From NCBI RefSeq assembly GCF_005061465.1, contig NZ_LAUS01000007.1, positions 124,001 through 188,000 on the forward strand: 64,000 bases of DNA, read 5' to 3'. Below are positions 11,299 to 22,804 of this stretch, piece by piece; within the stretch, counting starts at the first letter, position 1, and each line of letters begins with the position of its first letter. The stretch is from Mycoplasmopsis bovis 8790 (GTDB lineage Bacteria > Bacillota_I > Bacilli_A > Mycoplasmatales > Metamycoplasmataceae). Under the pieces are notes generated by a model. That model was given only the letters and a program-made list of their open reading frames with translations, was not told the DNA's origin and searched no databases. A program made the translations under genes and the position numbers.

Positions 11299-12273
11299 AT
11301 GAAAAGATCAATTACAAAAATTCCCCTGCTTAGCAAATTAGCCCTTAAAACAGGTATATTTATAACCCCCCCCCTTCTTATTTCGGCTAGTTGTTACACA
11401 CAAAACGAAAAATCACACAACATAACTTTTGATGTAGAAAACAAAGGCGCAAAGCTATCTAGTGATATAACACTAAGTAACATAAATGACCATATTAAAA
11501 TAAATAAACCTGAGCACATAAATCTTGAATTTGTGTCAGTTACACAGAGAAGTAATAGTTTAGAAGTTGAATACAAAATTATTAATAAAGATAAAAGTAA
11601 AACATTGCCTAGAAAAGTTTTGATTACAGGATTTAAAGACACAATATCCAACAGCAATAGCTCTATAAATCCTAATCCAGTTCCGCCGATTAATAAAAAA
11701 GAATTAGAAGATAAAGAAAATCAAAAAGATAAATCACAAGATGATACAGATAAGTTAAAAAAATCAGAGGATAATTCTTCTAAAGACTCTGAATCATTGC
11801 CTGACAATAAAGAAAAATCAAATAGCGAATCAAAAATTGATAGAACAATTAAAGAAACAGGATATAGACTTAATGAACTAACTGCATATACAGAAGATTT
11901 GTTTACTATTGATGAAGATGCAGACAAAGCTGCCCTTGCTCAGAAACTAGATAGTGCAATAATTAATACGTTGCGTTCAAATACCAAAGGCGCAATAGCA
12001 ATTGTAAGAGGGCTATCTCGACCTAAACCAAATTATGGATGGCTAGATGGACTATCTACCAATAAATCATTAAGTCCTCAAATAAAAGAAAGAATTAATA
12101 CTCATACAAGTGAGCCGACATTGGGTTACTTTTTCAACACTGTAGAAAAAGGCGTCAGAGTTTGATGACATGGAGATAGAAACAGCAAGAAGTACATATT
12201 GCAATGACGCTTAATAAAAGAAGATGGAAGACCAGGAGACAAGGTTTATTCACAAATTATTGATTTGTCTTAA
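11299..12273 (+). CDS. Phase-variable lipoprotein, family member 2 (in frame, ON)
   Basis: 324-residue paralogue of the genes at 10025 and 12661. The signal peptide is TGIFITPPLLISASC with Cys at about residue 32. The ITPP codons are a run of nine C residues (11366-11374) that keeps the frame open, so this copy is expected to be expressed. The linker at about residues 130-180 is dominated by Lys, Glu, Asp and Ser (for example DKSQDDTDKLKKSEDNSSK). The C-terminus matches the family (QIIDLS). TGA Trp codons occur at 12163 and 12166. AAAAGGAAAAC precedes the ATG. The upstream region is partly duplicated before the next gene. Confidence 0.82.
11366..11374 (+). repeat. Poly-C switch tract, 9 C (in frame)
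   Basis: Nine C residues inside the signal-peptide codons of the lipoprotein at 11299. Gain or loss of a number not divisible by three would end translation before the lipobox. Confidence 0.85.
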
Positions 12274-12279
12274 TAAATG

Positions 12280-12307
12280 AATAGTTGCTAACGTGGCAAC
12301 TATTTTT
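12280..12307 (+). terminator. Terminator after lipoprotein 2
   Basis: Perfect 9-bp stem AATAGTTGC / GCAACTATT followed by T residues, 6 bases after the stop. Confidence 0.85.
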
Positions 12308-12660
12308 GATCTTTATATTTCTCTATGCAATTGATGCTAATATTACTAAACAGATGCTTTATAGAAGATTAAAAATATATGCAACCTATCAAATTAAGTA
12401 TGAATAATAAATAGAATAAATTAATTAAAAGGAACAATCTTAAGCCAAAAAGAGCGCAATTATTGTTTCGCTATTAATTAATTTTATCAATAACCCTGTT
12501 TTATAAGCATATATGGAAAACATTTTTGAATTTTTTTATGCAAAAATGTCAATTTGCCTGTTTTTAAGGCTCATTTGGCATGCTGCTTTCTAATAAAATA
12601 TAATTTTTACAAACAAGCAATTTATTTTATTTATATTTTTTTAAAAAAGGAAAACTAACC

Positions 12661-13622
12661 ATGCAAAAATTAAGAACAAAATTTCTCGCGCTTAGCAAAT
12701 TAGCCCTTAAAACAGGTATATTTATAACCCCCCCCCCCTTCTTATTTCAGCTAGTTGTTACTCGCCAAACAAAGACAAATACAATATACTACTTGATATA
12801 GAAAACAAAGGCTCTTTACTATCAAGTGATGTTACAATACACAATATAGAAAAGCATGCTAAAGTTTCTAAACCTGATCACATAAATCTTGAATTTGTAT
12901 CAGTTACTCAAAGAAACAATAGCCTAGAAGTTGAATACAGAATTATAAATAAAGATAAAAGTAAATCATTGCCGAACAAAGTTGTAGTCACTGGATTTAA
13001 AGATTCATTGATAAATGAAAATAATATTATAAATCCAGGACTAATTCCCCCTATTAATCACGAAAAACCTATTATGAAGGATGCAGAAACAAGCACAGAT
13101 GATAATTCAAACTCATCAAGCACATCTCATACAGATTCTGGAACTCAAAGCGATTCGCCTGCTTCATCAGAACCTGAAAAAGCAAATAGTGAGCATTCAA
13201 GTGAACGCAAAATTAAAGAAAAAGGATATAAGCTAAATGAACTAACTGCATATCCTTATGACTTAATTGATGTTGATGATGATGCTAATAAGACTGAGTT
13301 AGCTAAGAAGCTTGATGAAGCTATAAAAAGCAAGAATGGAGCAATAGCATTAGTAAGCGGAACATTCCTTAGCAAAAACAATGCCGTTCTTACAGGCTTA
13401 TCTTTAAATAGCACCATAAAGCAAGAAATAAAAAATAAAGTTACCACACATAGTTCAGCATCACCAATTGGATTCTTTAAAGACAATGGTGAATTCGGCA
13501 TAAAAGTTGAACACCATGGTGAAACCGATAGTAAGAAATACTTATTTAAATGACGTTTAGTAAAAGAAGATGGAAGCTTCGGTTCAAAAGTATATGAGCA
13601 AATAATAGATCTTTCTGACTAA
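12661..13622 (+). CDS. Phase-variable lipoprotein, family member 3 (out of frame, OFF)
   Basis: Third tandem paralogue. From the ATG (MQKLRTKFLALSKLALKTG) the frame enters an 11-C run at 12728-12738 and ends after about 20 wrong codons. With 9 or 12 C the frame continues ITPPLLISASCYSPNKDKYN and runs to 13622, giving about 319 residues with all family blocks (NLEFVSVTQRNNSLEVEY, KIKEKGYKLNELTAY, KVYEQIIDLSD). Everything after the tract is intact, so this looks like a switched-off gene and not a dead one. The linker is Ser/Asp/Glu-rich. The AAAAAGGAAAAC ribosome binding site matches that of the upstream paralogue. Confidence 0.82.
12728..12738 (+). repeat. Poly-C switch tract, 11 C (out of frame)
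   Basis: Eleven C residues at the same codon position as the nine-C run in the paralogue at 11299; two extra bases shift the frame. Confidence 0.85.
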
Positions 13623-13647
13623 ACAAAAACCATAAAAATGTCACTAT

Positions 13648-13686
13648 CTCTAAAAACACTGTTTTATAGTGTTTTTAGAGTTTTTT
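13648..13686 (+). terminator. Strong terminator containing the CTGTTTTATAG word
   Basis: Perfect 13-bp stem (CTCTAAAAACACT / AGTGTTTTTAGAG) with a 7-base loop GTTTTAT and a T6 tail. The loop and its edges spell CTGTTTTATAG, a copy of the recurring 11-base word. Confidence 0.9.
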
Positions 13687-13836
13687 ATAACTTGAAAAAA
13701 GATGTTTATGACAAATAAAGTTAGATCGTACAAGTGCTGCATACTATTCTCAATTATCCCTATTTATAGGCACATATAAAAGTATTGCTTTATAATATTG
13801 ATATAGCTTAAAATTAAGCAAGGAGAAACAAAATTT

Positions 13837-14823
13837 ATGAACAACAATAACGCATTGCTTTTTGGTATGCCAAATTGCATAAAGTTAGCTGAAAGAATAT
13901 CAAAAATGATAAATATTCCTCTTTCAACACTAACATTAACTAAATTTGCTGATGGTGAAACTATGCCAGTTAGTGACGAGGCAGTAAGAGGTAAAGATGT
14001 TTACATTATTGCTAGCACATCTAGACCAGTTAATGATAATTTAATGATTTTATATTTATTTATTGACTCACTTAAAAGAGCTAGTGCCAAGTCTATAAAC
14101 ATTGCATTGGCCTACTACGGATATGCCCGTCAAGACAGAAAGGCAAGCGGACGTCAACCTATTGGTGCTAAATTAGTTGCAGACTTTTTAGAAACTGCTG
14201 GAGCTTCAAAAATAATAACTGTTGACTTACATAACTCAGCAATTCAAGGTTTTTTTAACATTCCAATCGATGACTTAAAAGCATCTTTTACTTTAGCTAA
14301 AGCAATTAAGAGAAGCCATGAAAAATTTACAGTAGTAAGCCCTGACCACGGCGGAACCGTAAGAGCTAGAAGTTTAGCTGAATTAATTTCAAATGATATT
14401 AAAATCAGCATTATTGACAAACGTAGAACTGGTGTTAATCAAACAGAAGTAATGGGACTAATTGGAGATGTAAAAGACCAAAATGCAGTTATTATAGATG
14501 ATATCATTGACACTGGTGGAACTATTATTAAAGCTGCTGAAACTTTAAAACAATATGGAGCTAAGAAAATTGTTATAGCTGCTACTCATGGTATTTTTAG
14601 CAAAGGTTTTGATATTTTTGAAAATAATCCAGCTGTTGAAAAAGTTATCATAACAGATTCAATTGACAATGACGAGTTATTAGAAAAGTACAAAAAATTA
14701 GAAATTGTAAGCTTAGATAGATTTTTAGGAAGTGTTATTGATTGTTCAATTAATGGCAAATCTATATCAATGTTATATGATAAATTTGCAAAAGAAATAA
14801 AAGATAATGAATCACATAAATAA
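13837..14823 (+). CDS. prs: Ribose-phosphate pyrophosphokinase (PRPP synthetase)
   Basis: 328 residues, the normal length. It makes PRPP from ribose 5-phosphate and ATP for nucleotide salvage. Visible: N-terminal FGMPNCIKLAERIS, KFADGE, the flexible-loop segment YYGYARQDRKASGRQPI, DLHNSAIQGFF, SPDHGG, and the PRPP-binding loop VIIDDIIDTGGT at about residue 220. GGAGA lies before the ATG and TATAAT at 13791-13796. It overlaps rsmG by 17 bases, so the two are probably co-transcribed. Confidence 0.96.
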   Translation: MNNNNALLFGMPNCIKLAERISKMINIPLSTLTLTKFADGETMPVSDEAVRGKDVYIIASTSRPVNDNLMILYLFIDSLKRASAKSINIALAYYGYARQDRKASGRQPIGAKLVADFLETAGASKIITVDLHNSAIQGFFNIPIDDLKASFTLAKAIKRSHEKFTVVSPDHGGTVRARSLAELISNDIKISIIDKRRTGVNQTEVMGLIGDVKDQNAVIIDDIIDTGGTIIKAAETLKQYGAKKIVIAATHGIFSKGFDIFENNPAVEKVIITDSIDNDELLEKYKKLEIVSLDRFLGSVIDCSINGKSISMLYDKFAKEIKDNESHK

Positions 14824-15502
14824 AGAATATTTATTAAATAAATATAGTAAGCAAATACCCCTGCTTTATAGATATGCACAAATGATTTATGAAAAGAATA
14901 AAGTAATGAACATTTGTGGTTTTAATAGTGTAGATGAAATATTTAATCAAGGTATTTTAGGTTCAATTTTAGTTTTTGAAAATGCAATGAATGAATACAA
15001 TCTAGATTTTGTAAATAAAAAGATTTTAGATATTGGAGCTGGAGCTGGATTTCCTTCAGTTCCGTTATTAATTGCTTTAGACAATAAATTCGAGTTAGTA
15101 ATTATGGAAAGCATTACTAAAAGATGCGCCTTTTTAGAATCAGTTAAGAATGAATTTAATCTTAACTTAACAATAATAAATGCTAGAGCTGAAGAAATAA
15201 ACGATTATAACTCATATTTTGATTACATATGTGCTCGTGCAGTTGGCTCTGTTATTAAAATATATTTAATAGCTAATCATCATCTTGCTCAAAATGGCTG
15301 TTTTATACTGCCAAAGGGCAAAAATTATTATTCAGAAATTGTTGAATTTAAAAATAAATTCACATTAGAAAAAGATAATATTTCATCATTTGAGTATGAT
15401 GATTCAATAAATAATGAAAACTCATCATTAGTGTTAATTAAAAAAACAAAGCCAACTCCTAGAGGTTGACCTTGAAAATGGGCCAAAATTAAAAATTATT
15501 AA
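14807..15502 (+). CDS. rsmG: 16S rRNA (guanine-527 N7) methyltransferase
   Basis: 231 residues. RsmG methylates G527 of 16S rRNA using S-adenosylmethionine. Motif I is KILDIGAGAGFPSVPLLI at about residue 73, followed by MESITKRCAFLESV and the family motif ICARAVGSV. The C-terminus PRGWPWKWAKIKNY is reached only if TGA at 15467 and 15473 encode Trp. The start lies within the end of prs, which implies translational coupling. Confidence 0.93.
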
Positions 15503-15553
15503 GTTGCTGATGCTACTTTTTTATTGCTTATTATAAAAAATGAAAATAAAAAA

Positions 15554-15656
15554 AAGCAGCTCCCTATTTTCCCATCTCTGGTATCTTCGGCGCTAAAGGG
15601 CTTAACTACTGAGTTCGGAATGGTATCAGGTGATCCCCTTTGCTATGGCCACTGAT
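15554..15656 (-). rRNA. rrf: 5S ribosomal RNA, copy 1
   Basis: On the minus strand the RNA reads AGTGGCCATAGCAAAGGG at the 5' end, CCGAACTCAGTAGTTAAGCC in the conserved core and GGGAGCTGCTT at the 3' end; AGTGGC pairs with GCTGCT to close helix I. Ends are approximate to 1-3 bases. A T run follows the 3' end. It is not next to 16S or 23S genes in this window. Its body is identical to copy 2 at 16307-16409. Confidence 0.93.
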
Positions 15657-15660
15657 AATT

Positions 15661-15688
15661 ATTTTAGCACATTAATTGAATGTACCAA
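15661..15688 (-). promoter_or_regulatory. Promoter of 5S copy 1
   Basis: Minus strand: TTGGTA (-35, 15683-15688), 16-base spacer, TAAAAT (-10, 15661-15666), placed 4-7 bases before the RNA start. Confidence 0.6.
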
Positions 15689-15746
15689 ATATTTTGTTAA
15701 TTTTTTTTATCTTAAAAATATAACAGAAATGTAATTGAATTTTAGT

Positions 15747-16076
15747 CTATTTTCCTGGTCTTATTAATGCAATTAATGCACCAACAAATGAACATCATGG
15801 TACAAATAAACCAACTATTAATAAAATTCTTGCTATTGTTCCTACGTTAAAGAATATAAGCAATATGTTAATTATCAACATAATAAAAGGAACCACAACA
15901 ACCACGGCATATAGCAGATATACTGTTCATAATGCTAAGCTTCCTGTAAAACCTTCTTTTTGTTGTGCAAAATCTAATAATTGTCTACCATATAAAGCTA
16001 GTAAAACAACTGTAACAATAAATGCAATAGGATATGTTATAAGATATGAAATTGATAATTTTTTTGTTGCTGACAT
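15747..16076 (-). CDS. Small membrane protein of unknown function
   Basis: 109 residues with three hydrophobic segments (about 10-34, 52-76 and 84-105). It starts MSATKKLSISYLITYPIAFI and contains a polyvaline run VVVVV near the middle. An AGGGG ribosome binding site 6 bases upstream favours the ATG at 16076 over the longer frame from 16142. It is enclosed by two identical 5S genes on the same strand. No family recognised. Confidence 0.7.
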
Positions 16077-16306
16077 TATTACCCCTATCTTTAAAATATA
16101 ACTAAATACTTTTAGCTTAATTATTTTACTATTATTTGCCAAATGATTAAAAATTGGGGCTTTTTTATTCTTTTGCTTATAAGAAAATAACCATAATTTT
16201 AGTGTTTAATTTCATAAACATCTATAAAATAGCCATATTAGAAAATTGTCTTCAATATTCTAATTTTCACAAGTTACTTTTTTATTTATAAAAAAGAAAA
16301 TAAAAA

Positions 16307-16409
16307 AAGCAGCTCCCTATTTTCCCATCTCTGGTATCTTCGGCGCTAAAGGGCTTAACTACTGAGTTCGGAATGGTATCAGGTGATCCCCTTTGCTATG
16401 GCCACTGAT
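16307..16409 (-). rRNA. rrf: 5S ribosomal RNA, copy 2
   Basis: The same RNA as at 15554-15656, 753 bases upstream on the same strand. The 103-base body matches; the flanks differ except for an A-rich stretch at the 3' side. Confidence 0.93.
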
Positions 16410-16412
16410 ATA

Positions 16413-16439
16413 AATATATCATATATTTAAAAATGTCAA
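16413..16439 (-). promoter_or_regulatory. Promoter of 5S copy 2
   Basis: Minus strand: perfect -35 TTGACA (16434-16439), 15-base spacer, TATATT (16413-16418) just before the RNA. Confidence 0.65.
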
Positions 16440-16519
16440 AATATTTTTTAAAAAAATTATAAATCCTTAAAGCAAAAAGCACCTTTTTTGAGTATTGGAA
16501 AAATAATACCCGTTTTTTT

Positions 16520-16528
16520 GGGGGGGGG
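16520..16528 (+). repeat. Intergenic run of nine G
   Basis: T7G9 stretch 22 bases beyond the end of the restriction-enzyme gene. It is the only poly-G/C run in the window that is not inside a lipoprotein signal peptide. Confidence 0.7.
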
Positions 16529-16550
16529 TTGATCAAGAAGAAAAAATTAA

Positions 16551-17258
16551 TTATTCTTCATATTCTGCAATAGCAAAATTTTTATTAAACATTTCCTCTA
16601 AATAATTTCTAGTTTTTTCATATGACATTTTGGATATTTCAATCTGATTCTCATTAAAAAAGTTCTTTGATACCATCAACCTACCTGAATTTAACTTTCC
16701 GCCAGGCGATCACGATCTGTGATCCTGTTTTCAGCCCCTGCTAAAATCTATTTGTTCTAAAAAATATGAGTAGGTGCCTTTTATTATTATCTTGTTCTGA
16801 CTATTTGTTGTAGACTTACCAATGTCATAATTTGTTTTAAAAACTAAATAATGTAAGGGACTTTCTCCGTCATATTCAACATAGTCAGTGTAAAGCCTAT
16901 TTATAGCAGATATAGCATCATTTACATTTCTATTGGCTTTTAAATTAATGTAAAACAGATGATCTTTATAAATTAGCGAAAAATCATAACTACTAGTGTT
17001 TGCTTTGTTATTAGGCTTCATTAAAATTTTCAAATTACAATCAGGCAAACTAAAATATTGCTCAATTTTTCTAATTAAATACTCTTCTAAAATATAACCT
17101 ATGGCTGTTGATGAATTTATAGAATTATTGTCTCTCTGAAGTATATTAACATCTTCTACATTTATGCTTATCTCGTTGTCAGTAACTTCAAAAATATTGT
17201 TAACTATCTCTTCAAGCTTACTTTGTAATTCGATAGCCACTTCAAAATAACTATTCAT
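16551..17258 (-). CDS. Probable type II restriction endonuclease
   Basis: 235 residues. Its function is inferred from position: it overlaps the stop of a C5-cytosine methyltransferase by 8 bases. A plausible PD-(D/E)xK-like core is seen at SSYDFSLIYKDHLFYINLKA (about residues 90-110), with Asp and a strand ending NLK. The C-terminal third contains SRGWKQDHRSWSPGGKLNSG, which needs TGA as Trp at 16731 and 16698. The recognition site cannot be read from sequence. It could also be a solitary nuclease, but the coupled order argues for an RM pair. Confidence 0.72.
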
Positions 17259-18225
17259 TAAAAAAGACCTTATTTACTATTTTAGCTATTTCATAGGATA
17301 ATTTGACAGGAACTGCATTACCAATTTGTTTAAGTACATTAGATTTAGTGCCCAAAAATATAAAATTTTCAGGAAATGATTGCAAGTTTGCTAATTCTCT
17401 AGGGGTTAGAACTCTTGGTAAAACTGGATGAACATGAACACCGCCGTGATTTTCTTTAACTGTAGGAGATGGCTTGTCATATGAAAGTTTTCTAAAAGCA
17501 TCAGAAAAAGATTTGGAAAGACTTTCCCCTTCTTTTAGTTTCATAAATCTTTCCTTTATTTCTTCAGAATGTCTAGAAAATATGTGATTAGGTATTTCTT
17601 TGTCATCAGTGACTTCTTCTAAGTGTGCTATTGCATCAAAAACAGTTACTGTTTTTTCTTTGTGTTTAGATAGTAGTTCTATTACTTTATCAACCTTTTC
17701 TTTGTCTTTGCAACCAATGAAAATTACACGCTCTCTTTTTTGCGGAACACCAAAATTTGAACTGTCTAAAAGTATAAATTTTGTGTAGTAATTTTCTTTT
17801 GCTAGCATTTTTTGTATCTTATCAACAACTAGTTCATTATCGCTTTCTCTAAAGGATAAAATTCCCTTTACATTTTCCAAAACAAAACCATATGGTTGCA
17901 ATCTGCTAATTACATCAATTGTGTATTTATATAGCTGATTTCTTTCATCATCTTTACTTCTTCTTCCTGCTAGTGAAAATCCTTGACAAGGGAAGCCACC
18001 GATAACCAAGTCAGTTTTGTTTCTTCAATTGCTCTCAAGTTCATTTCTAACTTCAGAATCTGTTATATCTTTGGCAACAACATTTTTCTTAAAGTTAAAA
18101 TTATATGTATCAACTGCAGGTTGCCAAAATTCAATAGTGTCCAATATATCAAAGTTATTCTGAGTAAATCCAAGAGTTAGTCCACCAGCACCTGCAAATA
18201 AATCTATAATTCCTCGTTTGTTCAT
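17251..18225 (-). CDS. DNA (cytosine-5-)-methyltransferase
   Basis: 324-residue C5 methylase that protects the site cut by the neighbouring nuclease. Motifs in order: I, IDLFAGAGGLTLGF (residues 6-19); IV, GGFPCQGFSLAGRRSKD with the catalytic Cys; VI, FVLENVKGIL; VIII, QKRERVIFIG; then a short target-recognition region; IX, LTPRELANLQSFP; X, KQIGNAVPVKLSYEIA. All key motifs are present, so it should be active. One Trp is TGA (18022). The ATG at 18225 is chosen because motif I then falls at the usual place; an upstream ATG at 18249 would add eight residues. Confidence 0.95.
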
Positions 18226-18415
18226 TATTATGCCTGACCCCCTTATCATGTGGTAAATTAATATATTAGATATTATAATAATGATTTTGTTATTACAAAG
18301 CCATAAAAGATATTGTGCTGTATGATTACGTCAAAAAGTGGTATTAAAAATAGTAATAGAATTTAACTTCTATTACTATAAAACAGATTGATTAAGTCAT
18401 TTATAACATATGAAG

Positions 18416-19132
18416 TTAGTTCAAAATATTCATTTTAAAACTTTTTTTGCATGTTTTTTCTATAACATCATCATCGTAATTGTGTTTTGCAAAAAAATCT
18501 TTGGCAAATTGATTAACTTTTGACCCTGCGCCAAGTGGAAACACAGTGTTATATTCATCATTCATTTTAGCAATCAATGTTAAAAACTGATCTCTTGCTA
18601 ATATAGAAGCTGCAGCAACACTAATGCTATATGTTTCTGCTTTGTTTGCAATCAAAACATCATCATTAATTTCTTTAAAATTAGCTCAGTTATTACTTAT
18701 AACTAGCTCATTGTAATACTTTAACATATTTTCAGCTGATGCATATTTGTCAATAAGTATGTAATCATGTTTATCATTTTCAATCTTAGCGCTCAATGAA
18801 TTAATAGCTTTAAGATGCACAAACATTTTTAAAATGTGAGCATTGTAATTTTTATTTAATTTATTGTAGCCTGAAGGGTTTAAATGAGCTAATGAATAAT
18901 GGATTAAGCCGCTATTTTTAAGCTTTGAGGCCAATTCTTTAATTTTTTTGTCACTTAGCTTCTTACTATCTTTTATTCCTAATTCAGCTAATTTATTTAC
19001 ATTTTTAGCATCAATAAAAACAGCACAGGCACAAAGTGGACCAAAATAGTCACCAACACCCACTTCATCAACACCTATGATGCTTTTATTTACTAATAGA
19101 CTACTTTCAACATCTAAGTCTAAGAATTGCAA
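18416..19132 (-). CDS. rnhC: Ribonuclease HIII/HII
   Basis: 238 residues. It removes RNA from RNA-DNA hybrids. The block GVDEVGVGDYFGPLCACAV at about residue 20 has the DEVG-GDYFGP pattern of RNase HIII; the acidic residues there plus DSKKLSD and LIDKYAS make the metal site. The N-terminal HIII extension is short here, so HII cannot be fully excluded. TGA at 18683-18685 is Trp and joins the two halves. It is followed closely upstream by the HAD gene (1-base gap), so it shares that transcript. Confidence 0.88.
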
Positions 19133-19133
19133 A

Positions 19134-20063
19134 TTATTCTTCTTCCTGAATTGAAACTTTTCTCATTTTTAGTGCCATTGCTTTAGATTTAGCAATTTCT
19201 TTTTCTGGATTATCCAAGAACTTATTTATATAATCTCCAACTCCACCTTCTTTGTTAGTTTTCTTCAATCTAACTGTAGCATGTCTTTTAACTAAGTCAG
19301 CAGCGTTTCCTAAAACAACTGAAACTGTAGCAACTTTGAACATTGGAACATCATTAAACCCATCACCAAAAGCAATTGTATGGTCTAAGTCGACGCCATA
19401 ATATCTAGATAGTAAAGATAGCGCTCTTCCTTTATTTACAGTAACATTGGTGATATCAAAAACCGGTGTTAAGCCTTCTCCTTTTGATCAATATGAAAAT
19501 TCACCAAGGTCACCATATCTAGCTCTTAAATATCTTCTTAATTCTTCGGCGTCAGTTGTTTCTTTAACATCAAAAACAATTCCAGTTGGGCTTAAAGGCA
19601 CTTTATTAAGATTTATTCCAACAGAAAACTTTTCAGCTGAACTAAAGCCAAAAACTGCTTCAATATCGTCATCACGGTGCTCTAGCTGAACTCATCCTGG
19701 TCCTTCAATAGCTAAATTTGATATTTCCTTTTTAACTTTTTCATCGCCAAGAATATAAAGCATTTCATTTAAATTTAAGTATTTAATGTGAGGAATAAAA
19801 TTATCATCTTTTGGATTATGAATTTGTGCGCCATTATAGTTAGAAACAACAGTATTAAGTCCTAACATGTCGTAAATTGGCTTTGTACTTCTTCAAGGAC
19901 GACCAGTAAAAATACATACAACATGTCCTTCTTCTTTAGCTCTTTGGATAGCTTTAATGCAATTTTCAGGAACTATATTTTCTCTACTAGAAGAGAGCAA
20001 AGTTCCGTCTAAGTCAATAGCAAAAAGAAACTTTTCCTTCTTATTATTAGTCAATGTACTCAT
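19134..20063 (-). CDS. Cof-type HAD-family phosphatase
   Basis: 309 residues. HAD motifs: I, FAIDLDGTLLSSS (nucleophile Asp about residue 17); II, IFTGRPW; III/IV, GDGFNDVPMF near residue 245. The long cap between motifs II and III is the Cof type (class IIB), which acts on small phosphorylated sugars or nucleotides; the substrate is unknown. AAGGAAAATT precedes the ATG at 20063. It is in tandem with rnhC. Confidence 0.9.
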
Positions 20064-20205
20064 AATTTTCCTTATAACATTATTTTATTAATATAAAAAT
20101 GTTTTCATAATTAATTTTACCAATTTTTGAAATTTTCATAAAATTAATAAAAAATAGAGCAAATAACTCTATAAAACAATTATTTTAGTCATTTAATAAT
20201 ATTGA

Positions 20206-22791
20206 TTACTTTTTGTCTTTTTTAAGCAGTTCATCAACTTTTGTGAGTATTTCATCTATTGTTAGATCGATTGAATTTTTTGCTTCAATTGCCTTATTCA
20301 TTAACTGATTTTCATCAGATGATTCTTTATCATATGAATGAGATTCATTATCATTAGTAGCGACTGAATAATTAGAAATAAGTGACATTGTTCGTATGTC
20401 ATCTGCATCAAAATTTATGAATTTTGTAGAAGCTTGCTTAGCATAATTCTGTATTTTTTCAAAACGCGCTTGACCTTGATTATTAACAAGTAATAATTTG
20501 GTTTCATTTATAAGAGGATCACATTGGACAATTGCATTATTTAACCTGCCTTTAGGAAAAATAGATACACCTTTATTTTGTTTAGAGACTCTTGAAATTT
20601 CAGAAACATTAATTAACCTTACCTTGTTGCTTTGACTAATTAACACAACCAAATCATTTGGTTTTACAACTGTAAATGAGGTCAATTCGTCACCGTTAGC
20701 CAAATAACAAGCCTTGTTTCCATTTGATTTTAAACCATAAATAGGTACATCATTTTCTGAATATAATGAAGCAAAATTATTCTTAGTTATAAGCAATACA
20801 TCTTTTAATCCATTTGAAAGCTTGGCACTAATTAATTCGTCATCATTTTTAAGTCTCATAGCCACAAAAGTTTTGCTGAATCTAGAAACATCAAAGTCTT
20901 TAAGTAAAACCTTTTTACCTTGGCCTTTTTTAGTGAACATACATACATAATTAGTAACATCAAAATCTGATACTTTTATAACACTAACTATTTCTTCGCC
21001 AGATGATAAATCAACGAAGTCACTAAGGTGAATTCCAAACTCTTTTCATTTTGACTCATTTACCTTAAAAACAGGCAAATAAGCATAATTTCCTAAGTTT
21101 GTAAAGAGCAATAATTTATCTAATGAACTAGCACTGTCATAAAATAAAACATTGTCATCTTCTTTAATGCCATAAGTAGTTATCAAATTAGATTCATATG
21201 TCTTTTTGGAAACCTTTTTTATGTATCCAAATTTACTAATGCCTAAAAATACTTCTTCATCCTTAACTAAATCTTCTTGATTAACAGATGAATTTATTTG
21301 TTCAATTTCAATTGAAGTTCTTCTACTTCTGCCAAATTTATGCTTAAAATCTTTAAATAGAGAAATTAAATAGTTATTAAACTCATCAGGATTAGTTAAT
21401 AGCAACTCACATTGCTTAATTTTTTCTTCTAATTCTTGCTTTTCAAGCATGAAAGTATGCTCATCTGTCTTACTTAATTTATAAAGCCTAAGTTCTGCAA
21501 TTGCTGTAGCTTGATTTAAAGTAAAATCAAAAGCTGACATCAAATTGTCAATAACTCCTTGTTTTGAGTTCTCGCTTTTTCTAATTACTTCAATAACTTT
21601 ATCAGTAATTTTAGCTACCTTTAAAAATCCTATTACAATCTCTAACCTTGCTTTATATTTAATTAAATCAAACTCAATTGTTTTAACTTTTACATCTTTA
21701 ACATGCTTTAAATATGCGTCTAAAAGAGCAGAAATCCCCATTGTTTTAGGCGTATGATTATCAATAACTACATTATTATAGTTGTAGTAAATTCTCATTT
21801 GTGTTTTTAGAAATAGATAATTTATTATTACATTTTCATTCACATTTTTATCTAAAGTTATCAAAATGTTAATACCATTACGGTCGGTTTGATCTTTAAC
21901 TTCTAGCAATCCTGCAACTTCCTCAGAATCGATGATTAAGTCTATTTCGTGGACTAATTTGGACTTTACAACTCCATAAGGTATTTCAGTTATTTCGATA
22001 TATTTATGCTTATTATCTGAGTAAACATTGTATCTAGAAGCTAAAGTTATTCTGCCTTTTCCTCTTTCAAAAGCTTCATGAATACCATCAGTTCCATAAA
22101 TTACCCCGCCAGTTGGAAAATCTGGTCCTTGAATAATTTTAGATAGTTTACTAAGTTCAATGGCTGGATTTTTTATTTTTGCTATAGCAGCGTCTAATAT
22201 TTCGTTTAAATTATGCGGTGGCATTTCAGTTGCAAAACCAGAAGCAATACCTGTTGAGCCATTAATTAGCAAATTAGGAATAAGAACCGGCATAACAACT
22301 GGCTCTTTTTCTGAATCGTCAAAATTAGGTGCAAACTTAACAGTATTTTTCTTAATGTCGCCAATAACATAATCAGCTATTTCTGAAAGTCTAGCTTCAG
22401 TATAACGCATAGCAGCAGCAGGGTCATCATCAATAGAGCCTACATTACCATGCATTTCTACTAATGTATGACCCATTTTTCACTCCTGCCCCATTCTTAC
22501 CATTGCATCATAAATAGAACTATCACCATGCGGGTGATATTTACCAATAACATCACCAACAACACGAGCTGATTTCTTAAATGGCTTATTATGTTGCAAT
22601 CCTAAATCATACATTGAGTAAAGAATTCTTCTTTGTACAGGTTTAAGACCATCTCTAACATCAGGAAGTGCTCTTTGCTGAATAACATATTTTGAGTACC
22701 TACTAAATCTATCGGCTACTACAGTATCAAGGTTTTCCTGAACAATTTTTGATAATAAATCATTTAGCTGTTGCTCTTTTTTCTTATTCAT
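20206..22791 (-). CDS. parC: DNA topoisomerase IV subunit A
   Basis: 861 residues. With ParE it unlinks daughter chromosomes. ParC is preferred over GyrA by [38 protein letters not shown] (GyrA has HGDSAVYDT) and [11 protein letters not shown]. The active-site Tyr lies in [12 protein letters not shown] at about residue 120. The quinolone-resistance region is HGDSSIYD, with Ser and Asp retained. Several TGA Trp codons, the first at 22477. It starts 14 bases after the parE stop and is co-transcribed with it. The C-terminal beta-propeller domain is present. Confidence 0.95.
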
Positions 22792-22804
22792 AATTTACCT
22801 AAAA

